Origin: JAFGRU01 sp016934985
GTDB lineage: Bacteria > Desulfobacterota > Desulfuromonadia > Desulfuromonadales > JAAYDE01
Assembly: GCA_963665045.2 (NCBI GenBank)
Contig: CAXXJQ010000003.1
Span: 806,001 to 870,000 of the forward strand
Length of the DNA stretch: 64,000 bases
Direction of reading: 5' to 3'
The position numbers and the translations under genes are program-made. Shown here one piece after another: positions 1-7,228 of the stretch; position 1 is the first letter of the stretch; the number at the start of each line of letters is the position of its first letter. The notes beneath the pieces were generated by a model, which was not told where the DNA came from, searched no databases, and worked only from the letters and a program-made list of their open reading frames with translations.

Positions 1-376
1 GCTTGGGGATCGACGACCCTTTCACACATTTGTAATAGGTGTTCTTCAAGTTTCTGTTCCTTCTGCATGGCCAGTTCCAGAGCATGACGTTCATCAAATC
101 CGCCCTCGAGGATAATTTTATCCAGACCTTTGATCCACTCTGAACCTTTTTCGGGAGGGGTGTTGAGAAAATCATCGAAGTTGGCGATTTCCCCTCCTTT
201 GTAGATGTTAAAAAAGGATTTGGCATGCTCTTTTTCCTCAGAGGCCAAAAGTTCAAATACCTTTTTTACTTCATTGTCCTGGGCCTTATCGGCGGCAATC
301 AGGTAAAAATCCATGGCATTTTTTTCGGTGAGGAGTGAGTTTTTGATTGCTTTGTTCAAGTATTCACTTCCCGACA
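1..376 (-). CDS. Ferritin-like / rubrerythrin-type diiron protein (3' part outside window)
   Basis: This gene reads leftward and is cut by the left edge, leaving about 125 residues. The ATG at 374-376 follows a strong ribosome site (GAAGGAG, 384-390). The translation is a four-helix-bundle ferritin-like protein: helix 1 carries the glutamate in LLTEKNAMDFY, and EEKEHAKSF supplies the E-x-x-H metal-ligand pattern of rubrerythrin-type domains. Such proteins handle iron or peroxide in the cytoplasm of anaerobes; that role is inferred from the family. No rubredoxin CxxC pair is visible in the part present, so whether a rubredoxin tail follows cannot be decided here. Confidence 0.75.
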
Positions 377-451
377 TAGGCAGCTCCTTCTAAAAATTTT
401 GAGAGAAAATGGGCCTGACCTAAAGCCCTCTTGAAAATCTGTTTGTTCTTA

Positions 452-481
452 ATTCTACAGGATATTTAAGGATTTTCACAA
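452..481 (-). promoter_or_regulatory. Candidate sigma-70 promoter of the ferritin-like gene
   Basis: On the minus strand TTGTGA (476-481) and TAGAAT (452-457) are separated by 18 bp and lie about 75 bp before the start codon. The AT-rich DNA between this site and the 6S terminator (482-675) shows no convincing gene. Confidence 0.4.
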
Positions 482-675
482 GTGTAGCAAAAATTATCCG
501 ATTGCATCAGAGCTGATATTTCCCTCGCGGAAATTTGAATTTACCAAAAACAAATAATTTTTATTTTTAAAAAAGAGGGTTTGTTTTTTATTATCAAATT
601 GGAAGTGGGGCAGATGAAGAAAAAAGCCTGGTGTAACAAAAATTGTCACACAAAGGACAAATTGGCAAGGCGGGT

Positions 676-703
676 AAAAAAAAGCCCTGTTTTCAAACAG
701 GGC
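676..703 (-). terminator. Intrinsic terminator of the 6S RNA gene
   Basis: Read on the minus strand, GCCCTGTTT pairs with AAACAGGGC and is followed by a run of eight T. It lies about 35 nt beyond the closing stem of the 6S RNA and no minus-strand protein gene precedes it, which supports an RNA gene. Confidence 0.75.
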
Positions 704-736
704 AAAATGAGGAGGAGGAAGATGAAGATGTTGTTT

Positions 737-912
737 TTTCCGTTTGCACGTCGGTCCTTTTGACTGTCTCACTGTTTTTTCAGATCTTGTCTCTGAAAGG
801 CGCTTCAGGCTTCCCACTTGAAGTGGGCTTGCTCACCACGCTTTTACGCGAGATTTGATTTTACTTTAATGTTAGTGAGTAACTTCCAAAAGGACCATCA
901 TGCAAGTTGGTT
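737..912 (-). ncRNA. ssrS: 6S RNA
   Basis: 6S RNA is a long hairpin with a central bubble that mimics an open promoter and binds the housekeeping RNA polymerase holoenzyme. Here the minus strand folds that way. The closing stem pairs GGTCCTTTTG (plus 887-896) with CAAAAGGACC (plus 753-762) and extends through TTGCA/TGCAA. A second stem pairs ACTCAC with GTGAG. Between them lie AT-rich bubble strands. The apical part, GTGGTGAGCAAGCC...GGGAAGCCT, closely resembles the known 6S apical region GTTGGTGAGCATGC...GAGAAGCCT of E. coli. The size (about 175 nt), an upstream promoter and a downstream terminator fit. Exact ends are approximate. Identification rests on remembered consensus and hand folding, not a covariance model. 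Confidence 0.8.
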
Positions 913-913
913 G

Positions 914-942
914 CTTATTGACTTATGCTAGGTGCATGCCAA
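914..942 (-). promoter_or_regulatory. Promoter of the 6S RNA gene (sigma-70, with overlapping sigma-54-like motif)
   Basis: On the minus strand TTGGCA (937-942) and AATAAG (914-919) are 17 bp apart, a fair sigma-70 promoter. The same DNA (926-942) reads TTGGCATGCACCTAGCA, which has GG and GC at the -24/-12 spacing of sigma-54 promoters. Either would place the RNA start near 905-915, at the base of the 6S closing stem. Confidence 0.5.
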
Positions 943-1372
943 CCTTTAGAAAGTGAACGGCAAAGGGGGTGTTGATTTTTTTAGCAGTAATAGTGCCTGG
1001 TTAAGTACATTTCTCAAGAAGAAGCAGCTCGAAACTGATAAATGGGAAATGTCAGAATTGCGCCGTGAGTTCCATTTTTTGACAGAGGCCATAAAAACAT
1101 CGGATTTTTCAGAAAGTGGGTTTGCCCCAAGCGTCAAAGAAATGTCATGTTGTCTTCTTTTGCAACCTGTGTTTTTTGGGTTTTCTTTTTCCTTATTTTT
1201 TGCCGATATGATTCTTTGTCGGTAAGAATTCACCAATCTAGTGATTTATAGAACAAGGCAAAGGTAGCGCGTTTGTCACAGTATTTTTAATGGGTTATAC
1301 TGAATTTCAGAAAAACCCAAATAGAAGTCTGAGGTGGTCCTGAATAGTGAGACAGCCTGGAAAGGATTGGCA
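943..1372. other. Intergenic region, no gene supported
   Basis: Open frames exist on both strands (for example 953-1225 plus) but none has a ribosome site, a recognisable domain or a plausible composition. The last 100 bp presumably hold the promoter of the FmdE-like gene; I could not pick a clear one. Confidence 0.5.
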
Positions 1373-1933
1373 ATGGTGAGTTATAAAGAGATCCTTGCTT
1401 TTCATGGTCATAATTGCCCGGGGTTGGCCATGGGCTACCGCATGACAGTCGCGGCGCTGGAATTATTGAAAGAGGTCCATGCCGAGGACGAAGAGTTGTT
1501 TGCGATTACAGAAAACGATGCCTGTGGTGTGGATGCCTTGCAGTGCTTGACCGGATGTACTTTCGGGAAAGGAAATCTGTTTTTTCGGGATTTTGGCAAG
1601 CATGTCTTTACCCTTTTTTCCCGTAAGTCGGGGCGTGCTGTCAGAGTTTATTTTCATGGCTTGGGCATTCCTGAAAAGGTGGGACAGGACCGGACGGAGT
1701 TGACTGACTGGATTCTCTCTGCGCCTGTGGAGGATATTCTTTCTCTGCAAGAGGTGGTTGTCGAGGATCCGGGGAAGGCTGTAAGTCGCGACTCCCAAAT
1801 ATGTTCATTTTGCGGAGAAAGGGTCATGGTCAGCCGAACTCGGGTGGTGAACGGGAAGACTTCTTGTATCCCCTGTTCCAGGCAGGTATCCGCTCATTGG
1901 AGTGGTTTCTGTAAGTCGCATGGCGATTTTTGA
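1373..1933 (+). CDS. FmdE family protein with C-terminal zinc finger
   Basis: About 186 residues. The N-terminal motif AFHGHNCPGLAMGYR is the signature of the FmdE family, named after subunit E of tungsten formylmethanofuran dehydrogenase; in bacteria these are stand-alone proteins of uncertain role, often near molybdopterin or formate genes. An internal CGVDALQCLTGCTFGKGN segment matches the conserved metal-binding cysteines. The C-terminus has a treble-clef-like zinc motif, CSFCGE...CIPCSR. The ATG at 1373 follows AAAGGA at 1361-1366; an upstream in-frame GTG (1334) lacks a good ribosome site. The HAD gene follows 78 bp downstream and may be cotranscribed. No substrate can be assigned. Confidence 0.75.
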   Translation: MVSYKEILAFHGHNCPGLAMGYRMTVAALELLKEVHAEDEELFAITENDACGVDALQCLTGCTFGKGNLFFRDFGKHVFTLFSRKSGRAVRVYFHGLGIPEKVGQDRTELTDWILSAPVEDILSLQEVVVEDPGKAVSRDSQICSFCGERVMVSRTRVVNGKTSCIPCSRQVSAHWSGFCKSHGDF

Positions 1934-2011
1934 GAGGAATTTCCAGGTATATATTTTTGCTCAGGGTTTATGGCTGTGGAGGAGTGGAAGGTTATCTGGA
2001 AAGGATGGGTT

Positions 2012-2674
2012 ATGGATTTTGATAACAACACTATATTTATTTTTGACGTCAATGGGGTTTTGATTGATTCCAATGAGGCTAACGCAAGGGCCATGGCAGC
2101 AGTGTTTACCGATGATCCTCAACTTCAGGAGCGGATATCCAAGTACTACCTTACCCTGTCGGGAATCGATCGCGGCGGCAAAATCCGCGATATTCAGGAA
2201 CATTTGATCGGGCGCCCCTTTACGGAAAACGAGTTTGAACTGCGCTGGGAAGGGTTTAAAAAACTTTCAAAAAAAACAATGCTGGGAGCTCCTTTGGGGC
2301 AGGGTGCAAAAGAGGTTTTAGGCAAATTGAGGGACGCGGGATGCACCCTCGTGGCTTTGTCCAATACCCCTTCTGATGAATTAGAGGATATCCTGGCGGG
2401 ACATGGTCTCGACCAATATTTTGATGTAATTCGCGGAGGAGGGAATTGGCCCAAAGCAGAGTCCCTGTTACGCCTTCTGGAAGAGTTCCAATTCAAACCT
2501 GAAGATTGTTTTTTCTTGGCCGATGGCAAGGGAGATCTCAAAGCTGCCAGGGCTGCGGGTGTTCCCTTTGGGGGCATTGATCCCGGTACCGGAGAATTTG
2601 ATCAGGAAAGCGGAATTGGGGGACCTTACAGAAACCTGGCTGAATGGGGACGCGAAACGGGGCTCCTCCACTGA
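2012..2674 (+). CDS. HAD-superfamily hydrolase with DxN motif I
   Basis: About 220 residues with the HAD (haloacid dehalogenase-like) Rossmann fold and a helical C1 cap between motifs I and II. Motif I is FDVNGVLIDS: the nucleophile Asp is present but the second Asp, normally the general acid/base, is Asn. Motif II is VALSNT, motif III has Lys in WPKAES, and motif IV is LADGKGDLKAA. The family mostly consists of phosphatases; with Asn in motif I the activity could be weak or different. The start at 2012 (MDFDNN) follows AAGGA with 6-nt spacing; the in-frame ATG at 1970 has no ribosome site. Confidence 0.7.
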   Translation: MDFDNNTIFIFDVNGVLIDSNEANARAMAAVFTDDPQLQERISKYYLTLSGIDRGGKIRDIQEHLIGRPFTENEFELRWEGFKKLSKKTMLGAPLGQGAKEVLGKLRDAGCTLVALSNTPSDELEDILAGHGLDQYFDVIRGGGNWPKAESLLRLLEEFQFKPEDCFFLADGKGDLKAARAAGVPFGGIDPGTGEFDQESGIGGPYRNLAEWGRETGLLH

Positions 2675-2716
2675 AATTTATGGGAGATTGTGAAGCCGTT
2701 TCCGGTTGTTGGCCCC

Positions 2717-3190
2717 TCAGGTCCCCAAAGGTTGGCAGACATCGACCTCTGTGCCTCCGGTTATCTCCTGTAATTGGGCAAAGGTGATCGGTACGGCCGA
2801 ATGAGCATTCCCAGCTGCCGCATAAACCAAAGGGAAACGGCGCATGGATGAATCCAAAAGAATTTTCTTGCCGGAAGGCAGCAGAAAAGGGCAGACGCCC
2901 CCGGGAAGGTAGCCGGTATGGTGCTGCACATCGTCAGGTCCGGGAAGTCGTACTTTACCGGTTAACTGAGCAGCCTGCTTGAGTTTTGACGTATTGACCT
3001 TGACATCTCCACAGGAGACGACCAAGACAGGTGTTTTTCCGATCAGAAAGAGAATGGTTTTGGCGATTTCTGCGACGCTGCAACCTACGGCTTGGGCAGC
3101 ACTTTGAGAGGTGGGGGTCGGTTCTTCAAACTCCCAAACTTCTATCTTTTTAGTGGAAAGGTATGATTTTATTTCCCCAATAGAGGGCAT
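2717..3190 (-). CDS. ybaK: YbaK/EbsC-family aminoacyl-tRNA deacylase
   Basis: About 157 residues of a single YbaK/ProX-like editing domain. These trans-editing enzymes hydrolyse mischarged tRNAs such as Cys-tRNA(Pro) in the cytoplasm. The family's conserved segments are visible: AKTILFLIGKTPVLVVSCGDVKVNTSKL in two blocks, and GYLPGGVCPF. The ATG at 3190 follows AGGAGACAAC, so the longer frame to 3253 is not used. It stands alone and is convergent with the HAD gene. Substrate specificity among YbaK, ProXp and related subfamilies cannot be told by eye. Confidence 0.8.
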   Translation of the reverse strand: MPSIGEIKSYLSTKKIEVWEFEEPTPTSQSAAQAVGCSVAEIAKTILFLIGKTPVLVVSCGDVKVNTSKLKQAAQLTGKVRLPGPDDVQHHTGYLPGGVCPFLLPSGKKILLDSSMRRFPLVYAAAGNAHSAVPITFAQLQEITGGTEVDVCQPLGT

Positions 3191-3289
3191 GTTGTCTCCT
3201 GTTGTTGGACGATTGATTTGAGGCCTGTTGTAAAATACCACAATAAGAGCCACTTAGCTACTTGAGGTATTAATAGGGTATCAGGCCGA

Positions 3290-3460
3290 CAATGATTCAG
3301 ACATTTCGGCACAATGCCTCGCATCGCCCATTTCAAGGGCCGCGTGAACCCATCCATGGGGCTTGGCTGCCGCCATCCAGGCGGCAGATGCCCTTTCCAT
3401 GGGCGACACGAGTCCTTGTGCTGAACAGTAGCCTTTTTGGTTCATTTTTTTCCCCATGGG
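3290..3460. repeat. REP-like palindromic repeat element
   Basis: A GC-rich island in otherwise AT-rich intergenic DNA. It contains CTGCCGCC-atcca-GGCGGCAG (3367-3387), a CCCATccATGGG palindrome (3349-3360 region) and further CCATGGG copies near 3396 and 3455. This layout of short palindromes around CATCCATGG is like intergenic dispersed repeats seen in several proteobacteria. An open frame on the minus strand (3281-3499) translates to the alanine-rich nonsense typical of such repeats and is not called as a gene. Only one copy is in the window, so repetition is inferred. Confidence 0.45.
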
Positions 3461-3531
3461 CCGCAGTAATACGTCCTTTTCAGCCAATATTTTTTGCATC
3501 TGGGAGGCTGCCTGTAGTATAAGGAAAGGCG

Positions 3532-3561
3532 TTGTCAGGTTACATTATTCAACAATAAAAT
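3532..3561 (+). promoter_or_regulatory. Candidate sigma-70 promoter of the FKBP gene
   Basis: TTGTCA (3532-3537) and TAAAAT (3556-3561) with an 18-bp spacer, about 30 bp before the start codon of the FKBP-type isomerase. Confidence 0.45.
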
Positions 3562-3592
3562 CATCCGTGTAGAAATAAAAAGGAGAAATTAA

Positions 3593-4033
3593 ATGAGCGA
3601 AGCAAAAAGTGGCGATACTGTCAAGTTGGAATACACCGGAAAATATGAAGACGGCACGGTATTCGACTGTTCGGCCGATCATGGCAAGCCGTTGGAGTTT
3701 GTTCTGGGCCAGAAACAGATGATACCGGCTTTTGAAAAAGCTGTTTACGGAATGAAGGTTAACGAGACCAAAAATTTAGTTGTTAATCCTGATGAGGGTT
3801 ATGGGGCTCACCGGCAGGAATTAATCGTTACTCTGAATCGGAAAGATTTGCCCCCTGACATGGAATTGAAGGTTAATGAATTCCTTGAGTGGCAGCAACC
3901 CGACGGCCAGACAGGACTCGCCCAAATCCTTGCGGTTACGGATGAGGAGGTCAAGGTCGATACCAACCATCCCCTGGCGGGCAAAAAACTTCTGTTCGAG
4001 ATTAAATTACTGGCCATAGAAAATAACGAATAA
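3593..4033 (+). CDS. slyD: FKBP-type peptidyl-prolyl isomerase, SlyD-like
   Basis: 146 residues. The protein starts with the FKBP core (GDTVKLEYTGKYEDGTVFD), and LGQKQMIPAFEKAVYGM is the flap region. The insert-in-flap chaperone domain characteristic of SlyD lies between about residues 68 and 120 (PDEGYGAHRQELIVTLNRKD...). The role is proline cis/trans isomerisation and chaperoning in the cytoplasm. It lacks the histidine/cysteine-rich metal-binding tail of E. coli SlyD and ends LLAIENNE, so a nickel-delivery role for the hydrogenase elsewhere in this window is not supported. The ribosome site AAGGAG is well placed. It is followed at once by a terminator, so it is monocistronic. Confidence 0.88.
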   Translation: MSEAKSGDTVKLEYTGKYEDGTVFDCSADHGKPLEFVLGQKQMIPAFEKAVYGMKVNETKNLVVNPDEGYGAHRQELIVTLNRKDLPPDMELKVNEFLEWQQPDGQTGLAQILAVTDEEVKVDTNHPLAGKKLLFEIKLLAIENNE

Positions 4034-4060
4034 CCTTCGTTTCCAGCCGGCAAAAATCAA

Positions 4061-4096
4061 AGCGGGGAATCCTTGGCGGATATCCCCGCTTTTTTC
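4061..4096 (+). terminator. Intrinsic terminator after the FKBP gene
   Basis: AGCGGGGA (4061-4068) pairs with TCCCCGCT (4083-4090) and is followed by a T run. Confidence 0.8.
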
Positions 4097-4116
4097 GTTG
4101 TTTTCGGAGGAGGGAA

Positions 4117-4914
4117 TTAAAAGCTGTTTTTGCCGACGTTTTTCCAGGCGTCGAGGTGGCGGGATATAAATGAGATCACTTCATTGTGTTCTTCCTGGCC
4201 TTTTCCTTTGATCTGCAGTGGTTCCCCAAAAGCAAAAAACACCTTTTTCAGAGGGTCAATTTTCCCGAAATCTTTGAACTGCCCCTTGCCGTTGCCCCAG
4301 GAATCGGATTTGATGGCAATAGGGACGACAGGGCAGCCACTCTTTTTGGCCAGTTTAATGCCGATACTGTTGAATTGTTCCGGATCGAACTCGGTTGTTC
4401 GTGTAGTTTGCGGGAAAATGACGACGGACAGACCTTTGGCTAATCTTTTTTGACCTTCCTCGAGAGTGATTTTAAGGTCTTCCCGCGGGTTGGTTCTTGA
4501 AAGGCAAATTGGATCGCGGGAAATCATAACGTGCTTAAAAATAGGGTAGCTTACCAGGCTTTGTTTAATAACAAAAGTGTGGCGTTTGCAAGGCAAAATG
4601 ATGCCCGGCAACAGAAAAGTCTCCAGGGTGCTCATGTGATTTCCGACAAAAACACAAGGTTTTTGCAGTGATTGAATGTTTTCAAAACCGCTGATATTAA
4701 TTTCCACGCCAACATTTTCGAGGCTTTTCAGTGTTTCAACGCTGCTTTTTGCCCAATCTGCGTCAAAATAGAGGCCTCTCTTCGCTCTTCCTGCCGCCTT
4801 AAGCACTATGAAAAACAAGCGGACATAGAAAAAAATGCTGGGAAAGGTTTTGGGGAGAAAATTTATTTTTTTATTTGGCGAGTGGTAGGAACCTTTTTCC
4901 AGAGTAAAAGTCAT
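4117..4914 (-). CDS. PlsC-like lysophospholipid acyltransferase family protein
   Basis: About 265 residues. A hydrophobic N-terminal segment (IFFYVRLFFIVLKAAG) precedes the acyltransferase domain. Motif I is NHMSTLE, an NHX4E form of the usual catalytic NHX4D. Motif III is FPQTTRT, which departs from the usual FPEGTRS at two positions. Motif IV (CPVVPIAIKS) is normal. Family members acylate lysophosphatidic acid or related lipids at the inner membrane. The unusual motifs suggest a substrate other than that of housekeeping PlsC. The ATG at 4914 is preceded by GGAG 11 bp upstream. Confidence 0.7.
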   Translation of the reverse strand: MTFTLEKGSYHSPNKKINFLPKTFPSIFFYVRLFFIVLKAAGRAKRGLYFDADWAKSSVETLKSLENVGVEINISGFENIQSLQKPCVFVGNHMSTLETFLLPGIILPCKRHTFVIKQSLVSYPIFKHVMISRDPICLSRTNPREDLKITLEEGQKRLAKGLSVVIFPQTTRTTEFDPEQFNSIGIKLAKKSGCPVVPIAIKSDSWGNGKGQFKDFGKIDPLKKVFFAFGEPLQIKGKGQEEHNEVISFISRHLDAWKNVGKNSF

Positions 4915-5286
4915 CAATTAACAATCTCCAGCTTGTTTGGTTGAAAAAATAAAAATGATCTTCTGATTCTAAGATTTTTTTGAAAAAACTTAAATAGCTT
5001 ATTTTTCTTTGAGTCTGCCGGTTTAAAAAAATTGTAACGAGAAAATGGGGGCCGAGAACATGTTCCCTTGGGTGTAAAAGCGACGTGGGGCTTGCAAAAA
5101 TAGCATTGTTTTTTCCGGATGAATCTGAACTTGCATAATGCCAATGCGTCTAGCCAAAAAAAACAACATGGCAACGAAGAAGTTAATAAAAAATTAATTT
5201 TTTAGTTTTTTTTGGCAGGAATTTTGATGTCTGTACGCAGAGCCAGGAATAATCAACCTGTTTGATTTATCGCATGGGGAAAAAAA
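4915..5286. other. AT-rich intergenic region; weak sigma-54-like motif
   Basis: No gene is supported. At 5212-5228 TTGGCAGGAATTTTGAT resembles a sigma-54 promoter but has GA instead of the conserved GC at -12, so it is at best a weak candidate for the HDOD-GGDEF gene that follows. Confidence 0.3.
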
Positions 5287-6894
5287 TTGTTAGCAAAAGC
5301 TCAAGACATTCAAGTAGCACCTTTTGTGAAGGAAGATGCCACAACCGATAATGGCATGGTTCAGGCTGAAACGTTGAAGCCTCTTCAAAAAGTCCTGGAC
5401 CGTGCCATGGATTTACCGTCTCCCCCCGCCATTGCGGTAAAAGTATTGGATGCGGTAAAGGACGACCAGGAGTCCTTTCGTGCCCTTGCCCAGGTGATTT
5501 CTTCCGATCCTGCTTTAACGGCCAAAATGCTGAAAGTTGCAAACTCTTCCATCTATGGTTTGGCCAGGCGGGTTGACTCCATCGAAATGGCTCTGACTGT
5601 ACTTGGCAGCAAAGCCTTAAAGAATATCGCTCTTTCCTTTGTCATCGTTGGTGAATTTCAGAATGCCTGCCAAGGATCTTTTGATTTCACCAAATTTTGG
5701 AAGGGATCTATCACTTCGGCGGTAGCTGCTGAAATGTATTCCAGCATGCTGGGTGAAAAAAGCGATGATACTTTTGTAAGTGCGCTTTTGCAAAACATCG
5801 GTTATCTGGTCATGTTTTTGACTCAACCGAAAAAGTTTTTTCAGTTGATGAGTCAAGGGGATGGCCCACGGTCCGAAGATCTTAAGGTTGAAAAAAAGAT
5901 TTTCGGATATGATCATCAGGAATTTGGCGCTGCATTGTTAAAATCCTGGGGGCTTCCTGAGACCATCTACATGCCCATTTTAAGCCACCATGTTCCAGAA
6001 CAATCTCAAGAGAATTTTCATAAAAGCGCTTCCATCCTATTCATATCGCATCAGCTTTCCCTCGTTTACCAGGGCTTTAACCCTGGGGAGAAAGCGCGCC
6101 TTGTCCAGAAGTTATTGAACGAAAAATATCAGTTTCCCGCAGAGAAAGCGGAAAAACTCATCGATTCAATTGCTGAAAAAGCCAGCGAAATCCTCATTAC
6201 TTTTGAAATGGGTGATGAAACCATCAAACCCTACTCTCAACTGCTTCAGGAAGCTAATCAGGACCTTGGAAATTTAAATCTTTCATACGAACAACTCATC
6301 CTTGATCTGAAAAGCGCTAAAGACGAAGCGGAAAATCTGGCCGCTAATCTTATAAAAGCCAACCAGAGTTTGAGGAATCTGGTTTTTCGCGATGGCCTTA
6401 CCGGTCTTTTCAATCATCGTTATTTTCAGGAAATGCTGGAAATGGAAATGGACAGATCGAACAGGCATTCGCACTTTCTCTCTCTGATTTTTTTCGATAT
6501 CGACTATTTTAAAAAAATAAATGATTGTCATGGCCATTTGGCTGGGGATCATCTTCTTAAATCTTTGGCTGCCCGGGTCACCAAGATTATTCGTTCTTCA
6601 GACATCCTTGCTCGTTACGGTGGGGAAGAATTTGCCGTCATTATGCCTGAAACCGACTCCAGCGGTCTGAGGGTTTTTGCCGAACGGGTCCGGCGAGGTA
6701 TTGAGCAGATGAATGTTGAGTTGGAAGGTCGGACTGTCCAGGTTACCGTCAGCATCGGTGGCACAACGATGGGGCCAGACCTTTTCGTAAATGACAAGCG
6801 TCTTTTGATCCAAGCTGCGGACCAGGCTGTTTATCAGTCAAAAAATCAGGGTCGCAATAAATTCACCTTCCTTCCTCTGGAAGATTTTTGTTAA
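5287..6894 (+). CDS. HDOD-GGDEF signalling protein (diguanylate cyclase)
   Basis: 535 residues. An HDOD domain (about residues 40-235; SSDPALTAKMLKVANSS is diagnostic) is followed by a helical linker with coiled-coil character (about 320-365) and a GGDEF domain (about 370-530). The GGEEF active site is at 445-449 and the allosteric c-di-GMP site RSSD at 436-439, both intact, so an active, product-inhibited diguanylate cyclase is expected. No membrane segment is seen, so it should be cytoplasmic. The input to the HDOD domain is unknown. The best start is TTG at 5287 after GGGGA; the next in-frame ATG (5356) would still leave the HDOD intact. It stands alone. Confidence 0.88.
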   Translation: MLAKAQDIQVAPFVKEDATTDNGMVQAETLKPLQKVLDRAMDLPSPPAIAVKVLDAVKDDQESFRALAQVISSDPALTAKMLKVANSSIYGLARRVDSIEMALTVLGSKALKNIALSFVIVGEFQNACQGSFDFTKFWKGSITSAVAAEMYSSMLGEKSDDTFVSALLQNIGYLVMFLTQPKKFFQLMSQGDGPRSEDLKVEKKIFGYDHQEFGAALLKSWGLPETIYMPILSHHVPEQSQENFHKSASILFISHQLSLVYQGFNPGEKARLVQKLLNEKYQFPAEKAEKLIDSIAEKASEILITFEMGDETIKPYSQLLQEANQDLGNLNLSYEQLILDLKSAKDEAENLAANLIKANQSLRNLVFRDGLTGLFNHRYFQEMLEMEMDRSNRHSHFLSLIFFDIDYFKKINDCHGHLAGDHLLKSLAARVTKIIRSSDILARYGGEEFAVIMPETDSSGLRVFAERVRRGIEQMNVELEGRTVQVTVSIGGTTMGPDLFVNDKRLLIQAADQAVYQSKNQGRNKFTFLPLEDFC

Positions 6895-7228
6895 GTCTTT
6901 TCTGTGAAATATGAAAAACCTGCCTATTTTTAGATGCTTATTGTAGATCGTCCTTTCAAAAAATCCCCCGACTGTTTTTTTCTTGGAAAATTCTATGGAT
7001 TGTTCTGAAAATAAAAACCGGTGATATGTTGCCAACATTCTGAAATTCTTGTAAATTTAACAGGGCTGGTGAAGAGATTATTTTTTCCGGTTGTTTTAAA
7101 TTTCAGAATGGGGTATTAAAAGGCGGGAAATTTTGTCCTGCTTTCGAACCAATATATATTAATTACTAGTGACAGTTTGTTTGGTCGTCTAATTTAGTAC
7201 CTGTCAGGAAAAGAAGGGAGTATATGTA
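6895..7228. other. Intergenic region, nothing recognised
   Basis: AT-rich spacer between two plus-strand genes. No terminator with a clear T run and no promoter good enough to call was found. Confidence 0.4.

Noticed and set aside
494..858. Overlapping open frames on both strands near 0.5-0.86 kb
   Set aside because: They cover the 6S RNA and its terminator and have low-complexity translations without ribosome sites.
946..1236. Open frames of 90-96 codons on both strands
   Set aside because: Neither has a ribosome site or recognisable sequence; the two overlap each other almost fully.
3281..3499. Minus-strand open frame of 72 codons in the repeat island
   Set aside because: Composition is that of a repeat (Ala/Met-rich, HGWVHAALEMG), with no start signal.
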